Below are positions 6,784 through 15,020 of a stretch of 31,012 nucleotides of DNA, one piece after another; position 1 is the stretch's first letter, and each line of letters starts with the position of its first letter. The stretch covers positions 1-31,012 of the forward strand of contig JBIIHL010000015.1 in NCBI GenBank assembly GCA_044235825.1. The letters are read 5' to 3'. The position numbers and the translations under genes were made by a program. The notes under the pieces are model-generated. The model had not been told where the DNA came from, searched no databases, and saw only the letters and a program-made list of their open reading frames with translations. The stretch is from CANGYM01 sp044235825 (GTDB lineage Bacteria > Pseudomonadota > Alphaproteobacteria > JAJTHO01 > CANGYM01).

Positions 6784-8138
6784 TTTTGCTGCCCCGTTAT
6801 GCCGGAAAAACAATCTTTATTTTGGGATTGGGAAAAACAGGGGTGGCGGCAGCGCACAGTTTCCGCGCCTCGGGGGCCACGCTCTTCGGCTGGGATGATG
6901 GGGCCGCGGCGCGGGAATCGGCCAAGGATTTTTTGACGGTAAAACCGGCGGATGAATTGCCCCGTTGTGATGCCCTTTTTATCAGTCCAGGGATTCCGGA
7001 ATCCCATCCGGCGTTCTTTTTTACGCGGGATCTGCCCCGTTTGAACGATGTGGACTTGCTTTACGAGGCCCACCCCAAAGCCCACTACATCGGCATCACC
7101 GGCACCAATGGAAAATCCACCACCACAGCCCTGATGGCCCACGTGCTGACGCAGGCGGATGTCCCCCATCAGATGGGGGGCAACATCGGGGTTCCTGTGT
7201 TATCTTTGAATCCCCCAAAATCTGGGGAGCGGGTGGTTTTGGAACTTTCATCCTATCAGTTAGACCTTGTGGAACAAATGCGAGTGTCCACGGCAGCCTT
7301 GCTGAACGTCACCCCCGATCATCTGGACCGCCATGGCACCATGGCCCGTTATGTGGCGGCAAAGCAGAAAATTTTTGCCCGTCAAGACGCCGAAGATCAC
7401 GCCATCATTGCGCTGGATGATGCGTTTTGCCAAAACGTTTATCAGGATCTTTTGATGGAGGGAGGTCGGGCCATTTTGCCCCTGTCCACCAAACGATCTC
7501 TGGATTTTGGGGTGTTTGTGAAGGAGGGTGTTCTGCATGATGCCTTAACATCCGGCGTTCAGGCGGTTTTGTCTATGACAGAATGCCCCCGCCTGCCAGG
7601 GCAACACAATGCCCAAAATGCCGCCGCCGTCTATGCCATGGCACGGGCCGAGGGCTTGGAGATTCCCCGTATTGTATCCGCCCTGAAAACCTTTCCTGGT
7701 CTGGCCCACCGTCAGGAATGGATTGCCGAGGAGAAGGGCGTTGTTTACATCAACGACAGCAAAGCCACCAACAAAGACGCGGCTGCCCGCGCCTTATCCA
7801 GTTATGACCGCATTTTCTGGATTGTGGGGGGCAAGCCTAAAGAGGATGATTTATCCTCTTTGGCAATGTATTACCCCAAAATCAAGGGGGCCTATTGCAT
7901 CGGAGAGGCCGGCCCCTCTTTCCATCGCCAGCTGACGGCGGCGGGGGTGCCAGCTTGGCATTCCAAAACGTTGTCACAGGCTGTTGCCGATGCACGGCAA
8001 GCTGCCCTGAGTGCTGGCGGTGGGGTGGTTTTGCTGTCCCCCGCCTGCGCCTCTTTTGATCAGTTTGATCATTACGAACACAGGGGGGAGGTTTTCCGAA
8101 AAACCGTCCTTGATCTGATGGTGCCCCAACCATGCTAG
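6780..8138 (+). CDS. murD: UDP-N-acetylmuramoyl-L-alanine--D-glutamate ligase MurD
   Basis: A 452-residue cytoplasmic Mur ligase that adds D-glutamate to UDP-MurNAc-L-Ala using ATP. Domain order is intact. The N-terminal nucleotide-sugar fold starts FILGLGKTGVAAA. The ATPase core has GITGTNGKSTTT (about 105-116) and NVTPDHLDRHGTM. The C-terminal domain has INDSKATN and GGKPKEDDL. The ATG at 6780 overlaps the lipB stop (ATGA), and a longer frame upstream lies inside lipB and has no family match. The murD end overlaps ftsW by seven bases. With ftsW and murG it is a conserved part of the division/cell-wall cluster. Confidence 0.97.
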   Translation: MILLPRYAGKTIFILGLGKTGVAAAHSFRASGATLFGWDDGAAARESAKDFLTVKPADELPRCDALFISPGIPESHPAFFFTRDLPRLNDVDLLYEAHPKAHYIGITGTNGKSTTTALMAHVLTQADVPHQMGGNIGVPVLSLNPPKSGERVVLELSSYQLDLVEQMRVSTAALLNVTPDHLDRHGTMARYVAAKQKIFARQDAEDHAIIALDDAFCQNVYQDLLMEGGRAILPLSTKRSLDFGVFVKEGVLHDALTSGVQAVLSMTECPRLPGQHNAQNAAAVYAMARAEGLEIPRIVSALKTFPGLAHRQEWIAEEKGVVYINDSKATNKDAAARALSSYDRIFWIVGGKPKEDDLSSLAMYYPKIKGAYCIGEAGPSFHRQLTAAGVPAWHSKTLSQAVADARQAALSAGGGVVLLSPACASFDQFDHYEHRGEVFRKTVLDLMVPQPC

Positions 8139-9259
8139 AGCGCACAGACACAAGTCTGCTGGGGCGTTGGTGGTGGACGGTGGACCAACGCTTGCTGGGG
8201 GCAACGTTTTTGTTAATGGCGCTGGGTGTCCTCTTTATCGTAGCCGCCAGTCCAGCGGTGGCCGACCGTATTGATGCTTCATCAAGCCAAATGTTTGTTC
8301 TGCATCACCTCATGATGTTACCTGTGGGGATTGGGTTGATGCTGAGTCTTTCGTTTCTGGAAAAAAAAGGATTGGCACGGGTGGCAGTGTTGGGATTATT
8401 GGGCGTTATGGCCGCCCTTGTTTTGACCCTGATTGCCGGAGAAGAAATCAAAGGGGCCCGCCGGTGGGTATCGTTGGGCTTTTTTTCTCTGCAGGCTTCG
8501 GAATTTGCCAAACCCTTGTTGGCCGTCAGTGTGGCCTGGTTTTTGGCCCGTGGCCGTGAAAATCCCCGTGTTCGGGGAAAAACACTGGCCGTTCTTTTGT
8601 TTGCCATCACGCTGTTTTTGATTATCTTGCAACCGGATCTGGGGATGAGTGTGGTTTTAACCCTAGGGTTTTTTACGCAGGTTTTTTTGGCGGGCCTGCG
8701 CTGGCGATGGATTGTTTTGCTGTGTTTGTTGGCTATTTTGGGGTTGGTGGGGGCTTATGTTCTGTTGCCCCACGTTTCCAGCCGCGTGGATCGTTTTTTG
8801 GAAACGGATGCAGGGGATACCTATCAAATCACCCAATCCCTAAGAGCCTATCGCAATGGGGGTTTTTTTGGCGTAGGCCCTGGTGAGGGAACCATCAAAA
8901 TGGTCCTGCCCGATGCCCACGCTGATTTTGTGTTTGCTGTGGTGGGGGAAGAGTTTGGGGCTATTGTTTGCTTGTTTGTTTTAGGATTGATCGGATATAT
9001 TGTTTTGCGTGTATGGCGATGCTGTTATTATGAAAACGATCTTTTTTTTATTTGGGCAGGGGCGGGGTTAAGTGTGCAAATGGCATTGCAGGCCTTTGTG
9101 AATATGGCCTCTTCTCTGGCCCTGATTCCCACCAAAGGCATGACGTTACCCTTTGTCAGTTATGGGGGATCTTCGTTGTTGGCGTCTTCGATGGTCATGG
9201 GCTTTTTGCTGGCCATGACCCGAAAGCGCCCCTCTTTGGGGGGACCCCATCATGGCTAA
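8132..9259 (+). CDS. ftsW: FtsW, septal peptidoglycan glycosyltransferase (SEDS family)
   Basis: A 375-residue inner-membrane SEDS protein with about ten membrane segments. It polymerises lipid II at the septum together with a class B penicillin-binding protein. Family marks in order: GARRWVSLG, QPDLGMS, GPGEG, DAHADFVFAVVGEEFG, and near the C terminus PTKGMTLPFVSYGGSS. The position between murD and murG supports FtsW rather than RodA. It overlaps both neighbours (seven and eight bases), so the four genes from lipB to murG form one coupled transcription unit. The short N-terminal cytoplasmic part is normal for the family. Confidence 0.95.
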   Translation: MLERTDTSLLGRWWWTVDQRLLGATFLLMALGVLFIVAASPAVADRIDASSSQMFVLHHLMMLPVGIGLMLSLSFLEKKGLARVAVLGLLGVMAALVLTLIAGEEIKGARRWVSLGFFSLQASEFAKPLLAVSVAWFLARGRENPRVRGKTLAVLLFAITLFLIILQPDLGMSVVLTLGFFTQVFLAGLRWRWIVLLCLLAILGLVGAYVLLPHVSSRVDRFLETDAGDTYQITQSLRAYRNGGFFGVGPGEGTIKMVLPDAHADFVFAVVGEEFGAIVCLFVLGLIGYIVLRVWRCCYYENDLFFIWAGAGLSVQMALQAFVNMASSLALIPTKGMTLPFVSYGGSSLLASSMVMGFLLAMTRKRPSLGGPHHG

Positions 9260-10358
9260 CACCACGGCCCAAGACCCTCTTTTGTCCCAAAAACCCCGCG
9301 CTTTGATTGTCACAGGGGGGACAGGGGGCCATGTGTTTCCTGCCTTGGCCGTGGCCCAACACTTAACAGGGCGCTATGACGTTCATGTTCTGGTGGATGA
9401 ACGGGGGAAATCTTATCTGAAAATGGATGATCCTTTTACGGTGCATACCATGGACACACGGCCCTATGGGGCCGGATCGTTGCGGAAAACCATCAAAGGC
9501 GGAGTGACTTTAATTGCGGATGTGATTCAGGCTACGGCCCTCATCAGACGGATTCAACCCCGTTTTGTCATCAGTTTTGGCAGCTATGTCAGTGTGGCCC
9601 CCTTGATCGCAGCCCGTCTTTTGGGAATTGAAACCATGGCCCATGAACAAAATGCAGTGATGGGGCGGGCCAATCGTCTGGCGTGCTTGGTGGCGCGGCG
9701 CGTGGCATTGACCTTCCCAGAAACTCAGGGCATTTCCCCCCGCCTGAAAAAGAAAACCGTGGTGACAGGCATGCCGTTGCGGCAGGCGTTTTTAGAACCT
9801 TTGGCCATCAAGGATGAAGCCCGTCCCCACGGATCGGTGAATATCTTGGTGATGGGGGGTAGTCTGGGGGCCAGACAGCTTGGGCGCTTGGTGCCAGAGG
9901 CTGTGGCATTGATGGATCCTGCCCATCGTCGCCGTTTGCGGATTGTGCAGCAGTGTCTGGATGAAGACATGATTCGCGTGAAAGACCAATACAACGCCCT
10001 TGGTGTTCATTCCGAAGTCTCCCGCTTTTTCAAAGATGTTCCGGTTCAAATGACCAAAGCGGATATTATCATCTCTCGCTCAGGCGCGGGCAGTTTGGGG
10101 GAGATTTCCTATATCGGCCGTGCATCCCTTTTGGTTCCCTACCCTTACGCCACGCACGATCATCAAAAGAAAAATGCGGCGTATTTTGAGGATCATGACG
10201 CTGCTGTGGTTTTATACGAGGAAACTCTAACACCAGACACCCTGAAAGACCATCTGATCCGCCTGATGGATCATCCTGACATCCGAACCAGCATGGCCAC
10301 CAAAGCCAAGGCCCTGCATTTGGCCGATGTGACATTTTCCGTGGTGGCGGATCGATAA
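9252..10358 (+). CDS. murG: MurG, UDP-GlcNAc:lipid I N-acetylglucosaminyltransferase
   Basis: A 368-residue GT28 enzyme on the inner face of the cytoplasmic membrane that converts lipid I to lipid II. The N-terminal domain has the glycine loop VTGGTGGHVFPALAVA (about 20-35) and AHEQNAVMGRANR. The second domain has MGGSLGARQLG, SRSGAGSLGEISYIGRASLLVPYP and HQKKNAAYFE, the UDP-GlcNAc-binding parts. It starts eight bases inside ftsW. In most proteobacteria murC, murB and ddl follow. Here the next gene is a GT4 glycosyltransferase 35 bases away, so the cluster is broken at this point. Confidence 0.97.
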   Translation: MANTTAQDPLLSQKPRALIVTGGTGGHVFPALAVAQHLTGRYDVHVLVDERGKSYLKMDDPFTVHTMDTRPYGAGSLRKTIKGGVTLIADVIQATALIRRIQPRFVISFGSYVSVAPLIAARLLGIETMAHEQNAVMGRANRLACLVARRVALTFPETQGISPRLKKKTVVTGMPLRQAFLEPLAIKDEARPHGSVNILVMGGSLGARQLGRLVPEAVALMDPAHRRRLRIVQQCLDEDMIRVKDQYNALGVHSEVSRFFKDVPVQMTKADIIISRSGAGSLGEISYIGRASLLVPYPYATHDHQKKNAAYFEDHDAAVVLYEETLTPDTLKDHLIRLMDHPDIRTSMATKAKALHLADVTFSVVADR

Positions 10359-10393
10359 AGTAACCATAGGCCATCTTTTTTTAGGGAACATGT

Positions 10394-11518
10394 ATGCGTA
10401 TTTTGCAAGTCCTGCCTGCCTTAGTTTCTGGGGGGGTTGAACGGGGCACGGTGGAAATTGCCACAGCTTTGCGGATGCAGGATCATCCCGCGTGGGTGGC
10501 CAGCAGCGGCGGCCCCTTGGTGGCCGATTTGGAAGATAGGGGTGTTGTTCATCATCGCCTGCCCCTGGCCACCAAAAACCCATGGATCATGGCAAACAAT
10601 GCTGTGGCCTTGGCCTCCCTAATCAAGGATCAGGATATCCATGTTGTTCATGCCCGCAGCCGAGGCCCCGCTTGGTCCGCGCTGGCGGCAGCACGTTATT
10701 GCGGGGTGCCTTTTGTCACCACCTATCATGGTATATATGGTCAGAGAAGCGCCCTAAAACGCTTTTATAACAGCGTTATGGCGCGGGGGGATGTGGTGAT
10801 TGCCCCATCACAATTTGCGCGGGATTATTTAATGCATCATCATCCCCACACGGATCCCCAGCGGGTTGTGGTGATTCCCCGCGGCGTGGATACAGACATT
10901 TTTGATCCGGCATTGTGGGCGGGGCAAGCAGAAGAGATTCCCGCCCTTGCTTCCCTGATTCAGCGGGCTGTGCGTCCGTTTTGGGTGTTGCCCGCCCGTT
11001 TGTCCCGCTGGAAGGGACATGATATCGCCCTGTCCGCCTTTGCCCATTCTGGGGTGGGGGGATCGTTGATTTTTTGCGGTGCGGATACGCCGCAGGCCCC
11101 GTATCGTCAGGAACTCAGCCAGCGCATCAAAGATCTGGGCTTGGGGGAGAGGGTTTTTTTCGGTAACCTGCCTGCGGATGTCATGCCGGCCCTGTATGCC
11201 GCGGCGGATTACGTGCTGTCCCCTGCCATGAAACCAGAAAGCTTTGGACGTGTGATTATCGAGGCCGCCGCCATGGGCAAAATTGTCATCGCCACCGATC
11301 ACGGCGGGGCGGCGGAATCTATCCTTTCGGGAAAAACTGGATTTTTGATCCCTGTGGATCAGGCGGAATCAGAGCTGGCCCGCGCCATGAAAACGGTCTG
11401 GACCCTCAGCGATGCCGACCGCCATACCATCGGTCGGGCTGCACGCCAGAGGATGATCGATACCTACAGCCTTTCGGCCATGCAAAAGGCCACGTTGGAT
11501 GTTTATCGTCAATTTTGA
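10394..11518 (+). CDS. GT4-family glycosyltransferase
   Basis: A 374-residue GT-B glycosyltransferase with the N-terminal opening LQVLPALVSGGVERGTVEIA and the C-terminal donor-site motif ESFGRVIIEAAAMGKIVIATDHGG of family GT4. Such enzymes use nucleotide sugars to build lipopolysaccharide, capsule or glycolipids. The acceptor cannot be told from sequence. ATG 10394 has AGGGAA about eight bases upstream. It follows murG by 35 bases and may be co-transcribed, although no link to peptidoglycan is implied by the family. Only six bases separate its stop from that of the convergent mrp gene, leaving no room for a terminator. Confidence 0.85.
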   Translation: MRILQVLPALVSGGVERGTVEIATALRMQDHPAWVASSGGPLVADLEDRGVVHHRLPLATKNPWIMANNAVALASLIKDQDIHVVHARSRGPAWSALAAARYCGVPFVTTYHGIYGQRSALKRFYNSVMARGDVVIAPSQFARDYLMHHHPHTDPQRVVVIPRGVDTDIFDPALWAGQAEEIPALASLIQRAVRPFWVLPARLSRWKGHDIALSAFAHSGVGGSLIFCGADTPQAPYRQELSQRIKDLGLGERVFFGNLPADVMPALYAAADYVLSPAMKPESFGRVIIEAAAMGKIVIATDHGGAAESILSGKTGFLIPVDQAESELARAMKTVWTLSDADRHTIGRAARQRMIDTYSLSAMQKATLDVYRQF

Positions 11519-11524
11519 TGGGGG

Positions 11525-12499
11525 TTATAGGGCTTTTGCAATATCGCAAAACAAAGGCCCCAGTGTTTGACCGCTGGGATCCAGTGGTAAACGGGCCAAT
11601 AAGGGGATATCCAAAGCCAGCGCCTGCCCCGCAGGAAAAACATCATGGGGGGTGTCGCAGGTGGGGCAAAGAAAAAACGCCATATTTTCAATGACCCCCA
11701 GCGCAGGAACCTTCATTTTTTGGAACATGGCGGCGGCACGACGGGCATCCGCCATGGAAAGATCATGGGGTGTGGTGACCAAAATGACCCCGCCTAAACT
11801 CACCTTTTGCGCCAGCGTCAATTGCACATCCCCTGTGCCTGGGGGTAAATCCAAAACCAGCGTATCCAGATCGGGCCAAGCGGTATCCCGAAACAGTTGC
11901 TCCACCGCACCCATAACCATAGGGCCACGCCAAATAACGGCCTTGCTGGGATCCACCATATACCCGATGGACTGGACTGTCAGGCCCTGAACAGTGTGGG
12001 GGATCATTTTTTTGTGTTCATTCAATGGGGGGGGCGGCAACGCCCCCAGCAACGTGGGCAAAGAAGGCCCAAAAATATCCAAATCCAGCAGACCAACCCG
12101 CTGGCCTTGATCCCTGAGGGCGCGGGCGATGCCTAGGGCCACTGTGGATTTTCCCACCCCCCCCTTGCCACTGGCCACCGCCAAAATACGGCGAATTTGG
12201 GGCAAAATAACGGGCTGGGACGATCCGTGGGTTTTGGGTTTTGGGGCCTTAGGGGGTATATGTGTGGTGGTCAGGATGCGTATTATGGCGGCGGGGTGGG
12301 CTTGTTTTAGGGCCACCTCGGCTTTGTTTTGCAGATCCGGCAGCTGAGAGGCCTCTTGGTGGGGGATATCCAGAACAAAGCCCACCTGATTCCCCTGAAC
12401 CACCAAACCCTTCACCCAGCCTAGGGTGACAATATCTACCCCTTCCGCATTTCCAGAAACGCGGGATAACACAGATAAAACATCATCAGCGTGAATCAA
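11525..12499 (-). CDS. mrp: Mrp/ApbC-type iron-sulfur cluster carrier ATPase
   Basis: A P-loop NTPase of about 324 residues that carries [4Fe-4S] clusters to apoproteins. Visible: an N-terminal MIP18-like domain (DIVTLGWVKGLVVQG), the deviant Walker A SGKGGVGKST, LDLDIFGPSLP, LDLPPGTGDVQL, and the cluster-binding pair LCPTC in ENMAFFLCPTCDTPHDVF. The N-terminal domain lacks the usual conserved P-D-P motif. The start is uncertain. I prefer TTG at 12499, just after the alpha-E stop with a GGGG ribosome site. The ATG-like extension to 12580 overlaps the alpha-E gene and has no family match. Its order after alpha-E suggests one leftward transcript. Confidence 0.92.
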   Translation of the reverse strand: MIHADDVLSVLSRVSGNAEGVDIVTLGWVKGLVVQGNQVGFVLDIPHQEASQLPDLQNKAEVALKQAHPAAIIRILTTTHIPPKAPKPKTHGSSQPVILPQIRRILAVASGKGGVGKSTVALGIARALRDQGQRVGLLDLDIFGPSLPTLLGALPPPPLNEHKKMIPHTVQGLTVQSIGYMVDPSKAVIWRGPMVMGAVEQLFRDTAWPDLDTLVLDLPPGTGDVQLTLAQKVSLGGVILVTTPHDLSMADARRAAAMFQKMKVPALGVIENMAFFLCPTCDTPHDVFPAGQALALDIPLLARLPLDPSGQTLGPLFCDIAKAL

Positions 12500-12512
12500 G
12501 GAACAGCCCCAT

Positions 12513-13448
12513 TTAATCCGCAAAAAACGTCTGGCCAATATCCCGATCCAGCGTATTGATATGGGTTTGAAAGGTATCAATAAATTCGTGCATCCCGTGG
12601 TTTAAAACGCTTTCGATGGTGGCATCGGACAGAAAAGATCGAAGGGTGGACATGGAACCTTCAACTGACGTTTCCCTGCCGGTGGCGGCCACAATGCTGT
12701 GCAAAGACCGCGCCGCCTGATGGGTGCAGCGCAGAATAGAACGGGGGAAAGAGGGATGAAAAATCAGAAAATCCGCCACATTTTTGTAATTGATGGTGTG
12801 ATGTTGCTTCAGATACATCTCAAAGGCACTGACGGATTTTAACACCGCACTCCATTCCACCGCATCATAGGGGGAATCAAAGTATTCTAAACTGGGCAGC
12901 AGCAAAAAGTATTTCACATCCAAAATACGCGCCGTTTTATCGGCTCTTTCCAGCATGCGACCAAGATCCGCAAAATGCCAAGCCTCGCCGTGGGTCATGG
13001 TGTCTTCCAAAAGGCCTGTAAACACATACCCCGCGCGGCGAAGGGACAGATAAAAATCCTGTAAATCCCCTATTTTTCGGCGTCTGGCCTGTTTTTGCGC
13101 CAAATGGTGAACATCGTTAATGGCCATCCATAAATCCGAGGATAAAATTTCCCGCACGGTTCTGGCATTCTCTCTGGCGCGGTGAATGCAAGACAGGATG
13201 GAGTTGGGATTGTCCTCATCAAACGTCAAAAAATGAAGCACATTTTTTTCGTTGGCATCGTCATAGCGGCGGCGAAAATCCTCGTCATCCCCTGAGGCTG
13301 CCACCAAAGGAGCCCAGCGCCCATTATCATGTTCCAACCCCAAATCCAGCATCAGGTGAATGTTGACATGAATAAAACGGGCGACGTTATCGGCCCGTTC
13401 TAAATACCGACTCATCCAGTAAACAGCGTTGGCCACGCGGCTGAGCAT
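12513..13448 (-). CDS. alpha-E domain protein (former DUF403)
   Basis: A 311-residue, largely helical protein. The start MLSRVANAVYWMSRYLERAD is the hallmark of alpha-E domains, with repeated R-A-R-E-N-A-R-T-V-R-E-type helices (residues about 90-105) and a C-terminal VLNHGMHEFIDTFQTH. These proteins are nearly always encoded beside a circularly permuted ATP-grasp enzyme and are thought to act with it in making or attaching a peptide-like product. The reaction is not established. The gene begins four bases after the ATP-grasp stop. Other usual partners (a transglutaminase-like protease and a proteasome-like hydrolase) are absent from this window. Confidence 0.9.
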   Translation of the reverse strand: MLSRVANAVYWMSRYLERADNVARFIHVNIHLMLDLGLEHDNGRWAPLVAASGDDEDFRRRYDDANEKNVLHFLTFDEDNPNSILSCIHRARENARTVREILSSDLWMAINDVHHLAQKQARRRKIGDLQDFYLSLRRAGYVFTGLLEDTMTHGEAWHFADLGRMLERADKTARILDVKYFLLLPSLEYFDSPYDAVEWSAVLKSVSAFEMYLKQHHTINYKNVADFLIFHPSFPRSILRCTHQAARSLHSIVAATGRETSVEGSMSTLRSFLSDATIESVLNHGMHEFIDTFQTHINTLDRDIGQTFFAD

Positions 13449-13452
13449 TGTT

Positions 13453-14880
13453 TTATTCTCCCAAAATCCATGTATCTTTGCTGCCGCCCCCTTGGGAGGA
13501 ATTCACCACCAGCGACCCCTTCACCAACGCCACGCGGGTCAGGCCCCCGGGCAGGACAAAAACCTCGTCGCTGGATAACACATAGGGGCGAAAATCCACG
13601 TGGCGCCCTTCAATGCCCTCAGGCGTCAGAGTGGGGGCGCGGGACAGGGACAGCGTGGGCTGGGCAATATAATCCCGCGGGTTGGCGCGAATGGCATCGG
13701 CAAAGGTGCTGCGTTCCTCCGCCGTGGATTTGGGCCCAATCAACATCCCATAGCCACCGGAAAGATTGACGGCCTTCACCACCAGCGTTTCCAGATTGTC
13801 CAAAACATACTGACGCTGGGCATCATCCGAACATAGATAGGTGGGGACGTTGGGAATGATAGCGTCTTCCCCCAAATAATAGCGAATCATGGCCGGCACA
13901 TAGGCATAAATGGCCTTGTCATCCGCAACCCCCGTGCCTGGAGCGTTGGCGAGGGCAACATTGCCACGCCGGTAACACTCCATAAGCCCCGGAATCCCCA
14001 ACAGAGAATCCGGACGAAAAGCCAAGGGATCCAGAAAAATATCATCAATGCGCCGGTAAATCACATCAACCTTTTTCAGCCCCCGTGTGGTTTTCAACCA
14101 AACACAATTGCCAGATACGGTTAAATCGGCCCCTTCTGCCAAAAAAACCCCCATCTGCTGGGCCAAAAAGGCATGTTCAAAATAGGCAGAATTGTACATT
14201 CCGGGGGTTAACACCACCACGGTGGGGTCCTCGGCCCCCGAAAGTCCGCGCAGCATCTGGTAAAGCTGGTTGGGATAATTGGATACGGGACGGACCCGCA
14301 TGGCCTCGAACGCACGGGGAAAGGTGCGTTTTTGCATGGTACGGTTTTCCAGAACATAGGAAATGCCAGAGGGACAACGAACATTATCCTCCAAAACATA
14401 AAACGTCCCGTGTTCATCCCGCACCAAATCAATGCCTGCAATGTGGGCCCAAATGTTTTTTGGGGGAGTCAAGCCTTGGCATGCGGGCAGATAACAGGCA
14501 CTGGAAAGGACAAGGTCACGGGGGACCACGCCATCGCGCAAAATTTTTTGGTCATGATAAATATCATGGATAAAGGCATTCAGGGCCATGATGCGCTGTT
14601 TTAATCCCCGCTCTAAAACCGCCCAAGCTGGGGCCGTGATAATGCGGGGCAAGATATCAAAAGGAATGATCTTTTCGTGTCCCTGACGATCCCCATACAC
14701 GCTAAAGGTAATGCCCTGCTGGAACATGGCCAATTCCGCGGCCCGTTGACGACGCCGTAAATCCTTGCTGGACAAGGCATTTATCTGGGCAATCAGAGGG
14801 GAGGCTTCTGGTCTGGGCTGCCCATCACTGAGGAACAGCTCATCATAAAATCCATCTGTATGGTAATGTGAAAAATGCAT
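13453..14880 (-). CDS. circularly permuted ATP-grasp type 2 protein
   Basis: A 475-residue protein of the circularly permuted ATP-grasp family (former DUF404/DUF407), predicted to form a peptide or amide bond using ATP. Marks include GITFSVYGD, the VLEDNVRCPSGISYVLENR stretch, a metal-site segment VIYRRIDDIFLDP, VVKAVNLSGGYGMLIGP, and the end VNSSQGGGSKDTWIL. Length is normal and the gene appears intact. It is the first gene of the leftward group ATP-grasp, alpha-E, mrp, and is divergent from malate synthase across 140 bases. Substrate and product are unknown for the family. Confidence 0.92.
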   Translation of the reverse strand: MHFSHYHTDGFYDELFLSDGQPRPEASPLIAQINALSSKDLRRRQRAAELAMFQQGITFSVYGDRQGHEKIIPFDILPRIITAPAWAVLERGLKQRIMALNAFIHDIYHDQKILRDGVVPRDLVLSSACYLPACQGLTPPKNIWAHIAGIDLVRDEHGTFYVLEDNVRCPSGISYVLENRTMQKRTFPRAFEAMRVRPVSNYPNQLYQMLRGLSGAEDPTVVVLTPGMYNSAYFEHAFLAQQMGVFLAEGADLTVSGNCVWLKTTRGLKKVDVIYRRIDDIFLDPLAFRPDSLLGIPGLMECYRRGNVALANAPGTGVADDKAIYAYVPAMIRYYLGEDAIIPNVPTYLCSDDAQRQYVLDNLETLVVKAVNLSGGYGMLIGPKSTAEERSTFADAIRANPRDYIAQPTLSLSRAPTLTPEGIEGRHVDFRPYVLSSDEVFVLPGGLTRVALVKGSLVVNSSQGGGSKDTWILGE

Positions 14881-14959
14881 GGGGGCATTCTAGCCGTTTT
14901 TAAAGTGAAAAGGAAGGCCGTCATCACATAAACACAGCCAAAAGATCTGGCAGGCGTCC

Positions 14960-14989
14960 TTGAATTTTTTACCTTTCTTGTGCTAAGGT
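14960..14989 (+). promoter_or_regulatory. weak candidate promoter of malate synthase
   Basis: TTGAAT (14960-14965) and TAAGGT (14984-14989), 18 bases apart, with TG before the -10. If used, transcription would begin near 14996, downstream of the GTG at 14988 and upstream of ATG 15021. This supports the ATG as start. Confidence 0.3.
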
Positions 14990-15020
14990 GGATTTATTTT
15001 CATTCCTATGTGCATTTTTT

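Noticed and set aside
14988..15020. GTG start for malate synthase giving an apparent signal-like N terminus
   Set aside because: The extra residues overlap the candidate promoter and do not fit this cytoplasmic family; ATG 15021 gives the normal start.
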